A stretch of DNA of 57,730 nucleotides from Helicobacter cetorum (lineage in GTDB: Bacteria > Campylobacterota > Campylobacteria > Campylobacterales > BB28), in NCBI GenBank assembly GCA_022729755.1, contig DZAZ01000005.1, positions 1-57,730 of the forward strand, given 5' to 3'. Numbering within the stretch: the first letter of the stretch is position 1; every line of letters starts with the position of its first letter. Of this stretch, positions 10,363-19,135 are shown piece after piece. The notes under the pieces were generated by a model, which saw only the letters and a program-made list of their open reading frames with translations, had not been told where the DNA came from and searched no databases. The position numbers and the translations under genes are program-made.

Positions 10363-10874
10363 TTCCCAAATCTCGTCATCTCATTAATATCTGGAATTCT
10401 ATCGTTCACAACTTCACTAAGTGCATAAAAAATTGCATCAGCTGGAGGAGGACACCCTTGCAAGAAAAAATCAACTTTTACAACTTCGTGAATTGGCATA
10501 ACTCTATCAAGTAATTTTGGCACAACTTCACTTGGTGCATTTTCAACACTTCCATAAACCCGCCTAACAACTGCATCAGTGCCATAAAGATTTTTCATTG
10601 CTGAAACATTTCCTGTTACGGCACAATCCCCAAAAGCGATTAAAAGTTTTGATTTTTTTCTAATATCTTTAATTTTTTCTAAATCTTCTTCGCTACTCAC
10701 CGCACCCTCAACTAAAGTGATATCAACACCATCTGGAAACTCCTTATAATCGACCGCTGGACCATAAAGTACTTCAATATGTTGAGCTAATTCAATTATC
10801 CGCTCATCAGTATCCAAAAACGACATATGACACCCAGAACAGCCATCTAGCCAAATAGTAGCAAACTTTTTCAT
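10359..10874 (-). CDS. hoxY: [NiFe]-hydrogenase small subunit-like protein (HoxY-like, NuoB/20 kDa fold)
   Basis: CSGCHMSFLDTDE, GDCAVTGN, GCPPPADAIFYAL; gene order E-F-U-Y. Confidence 0.82.
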   Translation of the reverse strand: MKKFATIWLDGCSGCHMSFLDTDERIIELAQHIEVLYGPAVDYKEFPDGVDITLVEGAVSSEEDLEKIKDIRKKSKLLIAFGDCAVTGNVSAMKNLYGTDAVVRRVYGSVENAPSEVVPKLLDRVMPIHEVVKVDFFLQGCPPPADAIFYALSEVVNDRIPDINEMTRFGK

Positions 10875-11599
10875 TTTCTATCCCTATTTAATTTAAGATA
10901 TGGTAAAAACTCTTTTTTCTTTGCCATTTCAGCTACTGAAACTCCTTTTTCCGAAAGTGTTCCTGTTGGGCAAACTTGCACACACTTCCCGCAACTTGTG
11001 CAACTCTCACTCTCTCCCCAATTTGAAGCAAAGTCAGTTATAACTTTTGATTTTATTCCAATATTAGCCACATCCCAAGTGTGAGCTCCCTCAATTTCAT
11101 CGCAAACTCTCACACAACGAGTGCATAAAATACATCTATTTGGGTCTGAAACAAATCTTTTATGAGTTGCATCAAGCTCAAATTTTGGAAATAGATATGG
11201 AAATTCCACGTGGTGCATATCAAGTTGAACTGCCATTGCTTGAAGTTCGCAATGCCCGTTTGAAACACAAACACTACAAGTGTGATTTCGCTCACTAAAT
11301 AAAAGTGACAAAACTTGTCGTCTGTATTTTTTTAGTTTTTCGCTATTTGTAACAACTTCCATTCCTTGCTTGATTTTATAAGTACAAGCTGAAATTAATT
11401 TTCGCTCTCCAGCCACCTCCACCAAACAAAGCCTACAAGCCCCAACACTACCAACTCCCTCTAAATAGCAAAGTGCTGGAATATTTATTCCATTTTCTCT
11501 TGCAACTTCCATTATGCTTTGACTTGATTTTCCACTTACATCTTTGCCGTCAATTCGTAGAGTTTTTACTCTTTCTCTTTTAGTTTCAATTTTAATCAT
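10871..11599 (-). CDS. hoxU: HoxU-like diaphorase subunit (2Fe-2S + 4Fe-4S, NuoG N-terminal-like)
   Basis: CYLEGVGSVGACRLCLVEVAG, HTCSVCVSNGHCELQ, CILCTRCVRVCDE, CTSCGKCVQVCPTG. Confidence 0.85.
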   Translation of the reverse strand: MIKIETKRERVKTLRIDGKDVSGKSSQSIMEVARENGINIPALCYLEGVGSVGACRLCLVEVAGERKLISACTYKIKQGMEVVTNSEKLKKYRRQVLSLLFSERNHTCSVCVSNGHCELQAMAVQLDMHHVEFPYLFPKFELDATHKRFVSDPNRCILCTRCVRVCDEIEGAHTWDVANIGIKSKVITDFASNWGESESCTSCGKCVQVCPTGTLSEKGVSVAEMAKKKEFLPYLKLNRDRK

Positions 11600-13196
11600 T
11601 TTTTATCCCCTCAAGATACTCTTGTTTGAAATATTTTAGTGTGCTTAAAACTGTATTTGGGGCAGTTTCACCAAGCCCACAAAGGCTAGTTTCACCCACA
11701 ACTTCGCAAAGCTCAATTAACATCTGCAAATCTTCATTAGTTGCCTCTTTATTTGAGAATTTCTCAAGTAAATTATACATTTGAGTAGTTCCAACTCGAC
11801 AAGGCACACATTTTCCACAAGACTCGCTTCTACAAAATTCCATATAATATTTTGCAATATCAACCATAGAAGTACTTTCATCCATCACAATCATTCCGCC
11901 ACTTCCCAAGATTGAACCAGCTTTTTTTAATGCACCATATTCAATCGGTAAGTGTAAAAACTCTTTTGGAATGCACCCTCCACTTGAGCCTCCTGTTTGG
12001 ATTGCTTTGAAAGTTTTACCCTCAATTGTGCCACCACCTACTTCAAAAATCAAATCAGCTAAACTCATTCCCATCTCAACTTCAACAAGTCCCGTATTAT
12101 TGATTTGTCCAGTTAGAGCGATAACTTTTGTGCCTTTTGAGTCTTCTGTGCCAAATGAAGCATACCATTTTCCGCCATTTCTAATAATTGGAGGAATATT
12201 TGCTAAAGTTTCAACATTATTTAAAACTGTTGGTTCACCATAAAGTCCGTGGTCAGATAGATGAGGTGGTTTTTGTCTAGGATGCCCACGATTACCCTCA
12301 ATTGAAGTTACAATTGCAGTGGTTTCACCACACACATAAGCTCCACCTCCAAGCCTAACTTCTATATGAAAATTAAAATCAGTTCCAGCTATTTTTGTGC
12401 CGATAACTCCAAGTTTTTCTCCATCTTCAATCGCTTTTTGTAACATTTTAAGTGCTAGTGGATACTCTGCCCTCACATAAATATAACCAGTATCAGCTCC
12501 AACAGCATATCCAGCTATCGCCATTCCCTCGATTATTTTATGTGGGTCAGTTTCCATTACAGCCCTATCCATAAATGCTCCAGGGTCGCCCTCGTCTCCG
12601 TTACAAATTACATATTTTTGACTAGATTGTACTTTTGAAACCGTATCCCATTTTAAGCCTGTTGGATAACCTCCTCCACCTCTTCCTCTAAGTCCACTAA
12701 TTTTAACCTCTTCTATAATATTTTCAGGATTAAGAGAAGTTAGGGCTTGAAAAAGGGCTTTATACCCATCTCTTGAAATATAATCATAAATACAAGTTGG
12801 GTCGATTATTCCAGCATTTTCAAGCACGATTTTTTTCTGTTTAGTGAAAAATGCAATATCAGTATCTAAAATTTTATCTTTTAATTTTGTTTCATCAGAG
12901 TTGATAATATCGCTTATATTTTCCTCTTTTACATTTTTATAAGTCATCTCTTTTTTATTTTTATCTTTTACACAAACCAAAGCTCCAGCCGCACAAAGTC
13001 CATTACAACCAACACCTTTAACTAAACACTTTTTTTCATCTTTTAGCTTAGCTTCTATTTTATCTTTTAAATCAGCTGAACCCATTGCAAGACAAGTTGA
13101 ACCCACACAAACATCAATCTCACTCTCATAAGAGTTTCGCTCATTCAATTTAGAGTTTGCAATCTCATTTAACTCTTCTAAACTTTTAATTCTCAT
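11592..13196 (-). CDS. hoxF: HoxF-like NAD(P)H-oxidizing diaphorase subunit (NuoF family, FMN/NADH/4Fe-4S)
   Basis: GLRGRGGGGYPTGLKW, ICNGDEGDPGAFMDR, CVPCRVGT; N-terminal thioredoxin-like 2Fe-2S domain. Confidence 0.88.
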   Translation of the reverse strand: MRIKSLEELNEIANSKLNERNSYESEIDVCVGSTCLAMGSADLKDKIEAKLKDEKKCLVKGVGCNGLCAAGALVCVKDKNKKEMTYKNVKEENISDIINSDETKLKDKILDTDIAFFTKQKKIVLENAGIIDPTCIYDYISRDGYKALFQALTSLNPENIIEEVKISGLRGRGGGGYPTGLKWDTVSKVQSSQKYVICNGDEGDPGAFMDRAVMETDPHKIIEGMAIAGYAVGADTGYIYVRAEYPLALKMLQKAIEDGEKLGVIGTKIAGTDFNFHIEVRLGGGAYVCGETTAIVTSIEGNRGHPRQKPPHLSDHGLYGEPTVLNNVETLANIPPIIRNGGKWYASFGTEDSKGTKVIALTGQINNTGLVEVEMGMSLADLIFEVGGGTIEGKTFKAIQTGGSSGGCIPKEFLHLPIEYGALKKAGSILGSGGMIVMDESTSMVDIAKYYMEFCRSESCGKCVPCRVGTTQMYNLLEKFSNKEATNEDLQMLIELCEVVGETSLCGLGETAPNTVLSTLKYFKQEYLEGIKND

Positions 13197-13662
13197 TTAA
13201 TATCCTTTCAATGGCATTAATAGCGCTCTCTTCATTTAAATTTCCAGCAATTTCACCATCATAACTATCAAATGCAATAGCAGGTGCAAGAGTGCAAGAA
13301 CCAAAACATCTAGCTTCGCTTATTGCTAAATTTCCATTACTCTCGCCCTCTTTTAAGCCATATTTTTTCTCAATTGCACGAAATAACTTTTGGCTTCCTT
13401 TTATATAACAAGTTGCGCCAGTGCAAACGATACAGGTGTGTTTTGCTTGTGGTTTTAATTTGAAATAGTGATAAAAAGTAGCCACACCATAAACTTTAGA
13501 ATAAGGAAGTTTTAACTTTTTTGCAATAAAAATTAATGCCTCTTTATTCAAATAACCAAAAACTTCTTGAACTGAATGCAAAGTTTCAATTAATGAATCC
13601 TTTCTATAACCCAATTTTTTCATAGTTTGTTCGACAGTTTTGTATTTAGAATCAACACTCAT
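13186..13662 (-). CDS. hoxE: HoxE/NuoE-like 2Fe-2S thioredoxin-fold subunit
   Basis: VATFYHYF, CTGATCYIKGS, ARCFGSCTLAPA. Confidence 0.88.
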   Translation of the reverse strand: MSVDSKYKTVEQTMKKLGYRKDSLIETLHSVQEVFGYLNKEALIFIAKKLKLPYSKVYGVATFYHYFKLKPQAKHTCIVCTGATCYIKGSQKLFRAIEKKYGLKEGESNGNLAISEARCFGSCTLAPAIAFDSYDGEIAGNLNEESAINAIERILNEN

Positions 13663-13751
13663 TTATACTCTCCTTTTTAACTTGCTAATATCATAACAAA
13701 ATTTTAATTTAAAAGTCTATTTATAAGTTTGTAAGAAGTAAAAATTGAAGC

Positions 13752-13775
13752 TTAAAGAGTTGTGAGAACTCTTTA
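13752..13775. terminator. Putative hairpin terminator downstream of the FadL-like porin gene
   Basis: TAAAGAGTT-GTGA-GAACTCTTTA stem overlapping the stop codon; weak U tract. Confidence 0.35.
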
Positions 13776-15005
13776 AAAACTGTAAGTTAATCCGAAAGTG
13801 AAAGCATTTTGTTTATTTGTAGATTCGACTAAACCACCACCCATTATTTCAGGTATATTATATGTAACTTTTGATTTTGGTGCTAAAACATAAGAGACAT
13901 CGAGAGTTAATTTTTTGCTAAAGTCATATCCAAAGCCCATAGTATAGTGTCTATCGGTAATTGCAGGAAAGCCTATTAAGTTAAAATATCCAAGTTGAAC
14001 CTCATTATATGGTACACCTGAAACTACACTAGATTCAAATTTTCCATCAATTGGAGCTTTTGCGTAATTAAATCCAGCTCTAAGTGTTAATTTATTTAAT
14101 TTATACTCTCCACCAATAGAGTAAACATTTTGGTCATCCCAATGAAAACTATCATATCCATCAGCACTACTCCAAGTAATTTTTTTATAATCAAGTCCTA
14201 ATTTATAGTTATCTTTTTTATATCCAAATCCAACTCCATATTCGGCTGGTTGTGATAATTTTAAGTTTTGATACTCATCATTCATATTAAAATCAAATAC
14301 TCGCTCATATTCCATATTTACTTCAGATTGATAAAATGCACCAACACTTAACTCGTTTGTAATTTGATAAGCACTTCCAATTTGTACACCTAAACCTAAA
14401 TCTTGAGCAGTTCCACCACCTCTTTGTTTTGGTTCAATTTTCATCATAGGATTGCCCATAACTCCAGCTATATCAAGAGAGCCATAAGCTATACTAATAC
14501 CTCCGCCAATTGAAAAATCACCATTTTTATAGGCAATTGATGGAACTATTCGCATAAATTGAAAATTTGTTTGCATACTTGCAAGCCCGCTTTGCATCGG
14601 AGTTCCTCTATAATCAACCCCTAAACCAGAAACTCCAAACATACCTATACCATAAGCTAAATTTGGATTGATTAAATCTGTAATCGCAATCTCTGGTATT
14701 ACATATGTATCACTTTTTGAGTTCTCTTTAATACCATTTGCACTAAAACCACTACTAGGCTCAAGCATCATCGAAGTTCTGGCACTAACATCAGGCATAA
14801 AAAGAGTTCCACCAAAGCTTGATTTAAAGCCCTCATTTTTTGTTAAAAATGCTGGGTTTTTAAATACACTATCAACTCCAACATCTATTCCGATACCAAT
14901 TCCACCCATTCCTCTTGAAATGGCTCCTAAAGCTATTAAATTATCACCTTGAGTAGCAAAAAGTGAACTTGAAGCTAAAATACTAACTAAAACTATTTTT
15001 TTCAT
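13773..15005 (-). CDS. OmpP1/FadL/TodX family outer membrane protein
   Basis: Signal peptide; GDNLIALGAISRGMGGIGIGIDVGVDSVFKNPAFL; beta-barrel repeats ending TFGLTYSF. Confidence 0.85.
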   Translation of the reverse strand: MKKIVLVSILASSSLFATQGDNLIALGAISRGMGGIGIGIDVGVDSVFKNPAFLTKNEGFKSSFGGTLFMPDVSARTSMMLEPSSGFSANGIKENSKSDTYVIPEIAITDLINPNLAYGIGMFGVSGLGVDYRGTPMQSGLASMQTNFQFMRIVPSIAYKNGDFSIGGGISIAYGSLDIAGVMGNPMMKIEPKQRGGGTAQDLGLGVQIGSAYQITNELSVGAFYQSEVNMEYERVFDFNMNDEYQNLKLSQPAEYGVGFGYKKDNYKLGLDYKKITWSSADGYDSFHWDDQNVYSIGGEYKLNKLTLRAGFNYAKAPIDGKFESSVVSGVPYNEVQLGYFNLIGFPAITDRHYTMGFGYDFSKKLTLDVSYVLAPKSKVTYNIPEIMGGGLVESTNKQNAFTFGLTYSF

Positions 15006-15034
15006 AAATACCTTTTATAATTAATTAATTTATT

Positions 15035-15979
15035 CTATGGAATATCAACTCTTTCTAAAACTCTCTCAACTATCCAATCTGCACTAATTCCTTCTGCTTC
15101 TGCTTCATAACTTAAAATTATTCTATGTCTTAGTACATCTTTTGCAATTAAAGCCACATCAACGGGAGTTACATAATCTCTTCCTCTTAAATAAGCTATT
15201 GCTTTTACAACTTTTGTAAGATTAATACTAGCTCTTGGACTTGCACCAAATTGAATAAAATGCCCAATATCAAGCCCATAATTTTTAGGCTCTCTTGTAG
15301 CAAAAACTAAATCTATAATATAATTTTCTATTTCTTTATCCATATGAATTGTTTTTACTTCATTTTTTAATTTTATAAGTTCATCTTTTGTAATAACTTG
15401 ATGAATTTCCTCAAATCCATCATTTGCAACTCTTTTTGCAATTTCAAACTCTTCCTCTTTTGTGTTATAACCAACCACAACTTTTAACATAAATCTATCA
15501 AGTTGAGCTTCAGGTAAATTATAAGCTCCCTCTTGTTCAACTGGATTTTGAGTTGCCATAACTAAAAATGGTAAACTAAGCTTAAAACTTTCATCTCCAA
15601 TTGTAACTTGTCGCTCTTGCATAACTTCAAGTAGTGCTGATTGAACTTTTGCTGGAGCCCTATTTATCTCATCAGCTAAGAGTAAATTTGTAAAAATTGG
15701 ACCTTGCTTAATTCTAAATTCATTATTTTTTGGGTCATAAATTTCAGCCCCAATAATATCACTTGGAAGTAAGTCTGGAGTGAATTGAACTCTTTTAAAA
15801 TTAAGCCCTAAAGTTTTCGCTAATGCATTTACAGTCGTAGTTTTTGCTAAACCAGGAACTCCCTCAAGTAAAATATGCCCATCACATAAAAGCCCAATTA
15901 AAAGCCCATCTACCATATTATCTTGACCTATGACCACTTTTTTAACTTCATTTTTTATAGTTTCGATTTTATTAAACAT
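15035..15979 (-). CDS. MoxR family AAA+ ATPase
   Basis: GHILLEGVPGLAKTT, LLADEINRAPAKVQSALLEVMQERQVT, MATQNPVEQEGAYNLPEAQLDRF. Confidence 0.95.
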   Translation of the reverse strand: MFNKIETIKNEVKKVVIGQDNMVDGLLIGLLCDGHILLEGVPGLAKTTTVNALAKTLGLNFKRVQFTPDLLPSDIIGAEIYDPKNNEFRIKQGPIFTNLLLADEINRAPAKVQSALLEVMQERQVTIGDESFKLSLPFLVMATQNPVEQEGAYNLPEAQLDRFMLKVVVGYNTKEEEFEIAKRVANDGFEEIHQVITKDELIKLKNEVKTIHMDKEIENYIIDLVFATREPKNYGLDIGHFIQFGASPRASINLTKVVKAIAYLRGRDYVTPVDVALIAKDVLRHRIILSYEAEAEGISADWIVERVLERVDIP

Positions 15980-16059
15980 TTTAACTCCTATTTAATAATA
16001 TTATTTTGCATTAATTTTAAATTGGATTGAATTTTAAGCAATAAGTAAAAACTTACTGC

Positions 16060-16173
16060 CTATTTTGGAGGAGCTTGTCTGTGAAGAGGATGTTGATAAT
16101 CATTTTTTTCACAGCCCATAAAAAGTGTAGCAATTGTAAAAATAGTTAATAAAGTTATTACAACTTTTTTCAT
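16060..16173 (-). CDS. Small putative lipoprotein (37 aa)
   Basis: MKKVVITLLTIFTIATLFMGCEKNDYQHPLHRQAPPK*; N-terminal hydrophobic stretch plus lipobox-like LFMGC; absent from the ORF track. Confidence 0.6.
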   Translation of the reverse strand: MKKVVITLLTIFTIATLFMGCEKNDYQHPLHRQAPPK

Positions 16174-16198
16174 TGAACTGCCTTTTTATAAATTTTTT

Positions 16199-16426
16199 TT
16201 ATAAATTATGCTCTTTTTTGTATTTTACAATTATTGTATAAGCTTCATCTTTTAATTTTGACTTCTCTTTTTTTAATTTTTCAAGCTCAAGTTGTTCCAT
16301 ATGAGCCCTTCCATCTTCAACTTCACTTACTTTATCATCAAGTTCATTATGCTTTTCAAAAATTTTTGCAAAATGTGCATTTTCAACTTTTAATTTTGAA
16401 ATAATATCTCTATATTCGTGTAACAT
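16199..16426 (-). CDS. DUF465/YdcH-like small coiled-coil protein
   Basis: MLHEYRDIISKLKVENAHFAKIFEKHNELDDKVSEVEDGRAHMEQLELEKLKKEKSKLKDEAYTII. Confidence 0.75.
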   Translation of the reverse strand: MLHEYRDIISKLKVENAHFAKIFEKHNELDDKVSEVEDGRAHMEQLELEKLKKEKSKLKDEAYTIIVKYKKEHNL

Positions 16427-16473
16427 TGTTTACTCCTTAAATTTTTAGTGATTATAACTTAAAAATCCTTAGA

Positions 16474-17655
16474 TTAAGTTCTATAATCAGCATTTATTTT
16501 AACATATTCATAACCTAAATCGCAACCAAAAGAGGTAAATTCACCTTCACCTAAGCCTAAATTACAAATAATCTTAAACTCATCTTTATTCATTACTTTA
16601 CTAGCTTTTGCTTCATTTTCTTTATCAAAATAGATATTGCCTCTATCATAAATTAATATATCTTCAAAGTAAATTTTAAGTGTCGTCTCATCACAATCAC
16701 ATCCACTAGCTCCAATTGTTGAAGCAATTCTTCCCCAATTTGGGTCTTTTCCAAAGATTGCAGTTTTAACTAAAAGTGAAGTTGATAGAGCTTTGCTAAT
16801 TTTTTTAGCTTCCTCTAAGTTTTTCGCACCTTTTACATTAAATGCTACAACTGAATTAGCACCTTCTCCATCTTTTACAATTAAAATTGCTAACTTTTGC
16901 ATAATAATTTTCAGAGCTTGTTTAAAAGCATCTTTATTATAAATTGCTTTTTGATTTGAAAGAAGTAGTACTGTATCATTTGTAGAAGTATCTCCATCCA
17001 CACTAATAGCATTAAAACTAATTTCATTTATTTCATTTAAAATTTCTCTCATCTCATCTTTAGGAATTGCACTATCAGTTGCAATAAAACAGAGCATTGT
17101 AGCCATTGCTGGATTTATCATTCCAGCTCCTTTTGCACTTGCTCCAATTCTAAATTTTTCGCCACTATCAAGCACAACTTCAAGTGCAATCTCTTTAGCA
17201 AAAGCATCAGTTGTCATAATTGCTTGTGAAAGATTTGAGCCATTTTTTGTATTCAAATCAAACTTATCCATAGCATTTATAATTTTTTCTTTTGGAAGTC
17301 TTACACCAATAACACCAGTTGAACTCATAATTGGGTTAATTACATTAAATTTATCTTTTGCAATGCTTAAAACTTCGTCAATATCATTAATTCCAGCTTC
17401 ACCCGTCATTGCATTTGCATTTTTAGCATTAATCAAAACAAAATTTGTTTTAAAATAGCCATATTTTTTAAAGTGTTTAATTGGAGCTGCTTGAAACTTA
17501 TTTGTGGTAAAAATAGCTTCTACTTCACACAAAGTATCTGAATAAATAAAACTTACATCAAATTTATCATTTGGCTTTAATCCAGCACTTACTCCATCAC
17601 AAAAAAAACCCTCAACTGCCGAAATTCCACCATCAATTGGAAATATATTAAACAT
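16474..17655 (-). CDS. argJ: Bifunctional glutamate N-acetyltransferase/ornithine acetyltransferase
   Basis: NAKNANAMTGEAG, MSSTGVIG, TTDAFAKE autoprocessing site, SVDGDTSTNDT. Confidence 0.95.
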   Translation of the reverse strand: MFNIFPIDGGISAVEGFFCDGVSAGLKPNDKFDVSFIYSDTLCEVEAIFTTNKFQAAPIKHFKKYGYFKTNFVLINAKNANAMTGEAGINDIDEVLSIAKDKFNVINPIMSSTGVIGVRLPKEKIINAMDKFDLNTKNGSNLSQAIMTTDAFAKEIALEVVLDSGEKFRIGASAKGAGMINPAMATMLCFIATDSAIPKDEMREILNEINEISFNAISVDGDTSTNDTVLLLSNQKAIYNKDAFKQALKIIMQKLAILIVKDGEGANSVVAFNVKGAKNLEEAKKISKALSTSLLVKTAIFGKDPNWGRIASTIGASGCDCDETTLKIYFEDILIYDRGNIYFDKENEAKASKVMNKDEFKIICNLGLGEGEFTSFGCDLGYEYVKINADYRT

Positions 17656-18778
17656 ATTTTAACTCCTCTGGTTTTTCTTTCATTCTTATCATTTTTTTAG
17701 CTTTTATAATATCTTTTGAAGTTCCAACGACTAACAATCTTGATTCAACTGTAATTATGGTATCACCTTTTGGCATAGGAATTAATTTACCATCTCTTTG
17801 AATAACACCTATAACACTGACATTCGCAACTTCTCTTAAGTGTGTCTCTTTCAATTTTTTTAAAATTAACCAACTTTCTCTTGGAACTCCAATCTCTTCA
17901 ATGTCAATAGGAGTATCTTTTTTGTATAAAAATGACTCTAAAATGTTTTCCATCTCTGGACGAATTGCCATTGCACTTACTCTTTGAGCCATTAATTTAG
18001 TCGGTGAAACTACACTATCAGCTCCCAATTTTTTTAATTTTTCTATATCATTTAGAGTTTCAGCATTTGCAATAATGTGATAAGCCTTTCTACCAATCTC
18101 TTTTTCAAAAAGCCTAACTGAAGCGATTTGTGCGATATTGTCGGCTATATTGTTTGATAGAGTTATTACACCCTTTGCACTTGACATATAGGATTTTAAA
18201 AGTGCTAATTCAGTATGAGGTTCATCTTTTATAAAATATGGATATCCATACTTCATAGCTAACTCTTCGAGATTTTCAGATGGGTCAATTACAACAAAAG
18301 GGATGTGCGAATCGCGAAATTGTCTTGCAAGTTGAATAGTGTACTCATTGTGATAGCAAATAACAAAGTGATTTTTTAGTCTTGCTATTTTATATAACAT
18401 TTTTCTTTCCTTTAAAAGCCTACGTAAATCGCCTTTATTAATAACTTCAATAACAACACCAATCGAAAAAGTAACAGTTAATAATCCAAATAACATTAAT
18501 GCGACTGTAAATTGTTGTCCTAAAGGTGAAAATTCACTCTCTTTTAATGCACCAAAACCAGTTGTAGTAAAAGTGTAGCCAGATTGAAAAATAGCATCAT
18601 TTAAAGAGTAATCTTCTATCCAAACATAACCTAATGTGCCAAACATCATTATGAGAATAACTAATACAATAGGAAGTCTAAATGGTTTTAATTGTGAGTA
18701 TATATCACCTGAAAGGCTTATTTGAGGTTTTTTTTCTTTTTCCCAAGCTTTGATTTTTTGTTTGTCTAATTTATCCAA
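17648..18778 (-). CDS. Two-TM potassium channel with TrkA-N/TrkA-C (RCK) domains
   Basis: Pore-like TTTGFGALKESEFSPLGQ, TM helices, RCK domain; filter is TTTGFG, not TVGYG. Confidence 0.82.
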   Translation of the reverse strand: MDKLDKQKIKAWEKEKKPQISLSGDIYSQLKPFRLPIVLVILIMMFGTLGYVWIEDYSLNDAIFQSGYTFTTTGFGALKESEFSPLGQQFTVALMLFGLLTVTFSIGVVIEVINKGDLRRLLKERKMLYKIARLKNHFVICYHNEYTIQLARQFRDSHIPFVVIDPSENLEELAMKYGYPYFIKDEPHTELALLKSYMSSAKGVITLSNNIADNIAQIASVRLFEKEIGRKAYHIIANAETLNDIEKLKKLGADSVVSPTKLMAQRVSAMAIRPEMENILESFLYKKDTPIDIEEIGVPRESWLILKKLKETHLREVANVSVIGVIQRDGKLIPMPKGDTIITVESRLLVVGTSKDIIKAKKMIRMKEKPEELKYV

Positions 18779-18814
18779 ATTTTAAACTCAAAAAGGCAAG
18801 AGCCTTTTATTATT

Positions 18815-19012
18815 TTAAGCTAAAAGATTTTTTTTCTTCATTGTTCTTAAAGTTGAAGCCGCAACTCTAATTTTTGCTGTAGTACCATCTTCTAATTTAA
18901 CTCTAATTGTTCTTAAATTTGGTAAAAATCTTCTTTTTGTTCTATTGTTAGCATGACTTACATTGTTGCCAACCATTGGACCTTTACCAGTTACAAAACA
19001 TCTCTTTGCCAT
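18815..19012 (-). CDS. rpmB: 50S ribosomal protein L28
   Basis: [34 protein letters not shown]; start refined from track ORF (18815-19045). Confidence 0.95.
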   Translation of the reverse strand: MAKRCFVTGKGPMVGNNVSHANNRTKRRFLPNLRTIRVKLEDGTTAKIRVAASTLRTMKKKNLLA

Positions 19013-19135
19013 AATATTGCCTCTTTTTATAAATTTTTTGGGCAATTGTACTTAAAGTTAACAAAATTATAACTTAATATAAAAAACAGATTTATTTTGA
19101 TAAACTTAATGATATATTATATAAAGGAGTTAAAA

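Noticed and set aside
17648-18778. Degenerate selectivity filter TTTGFG in the K+ channel as a novelty
   Set aside because: Filter variants of this kind appear in two-TM RCK channels; not convincing as a new finding without alignment.
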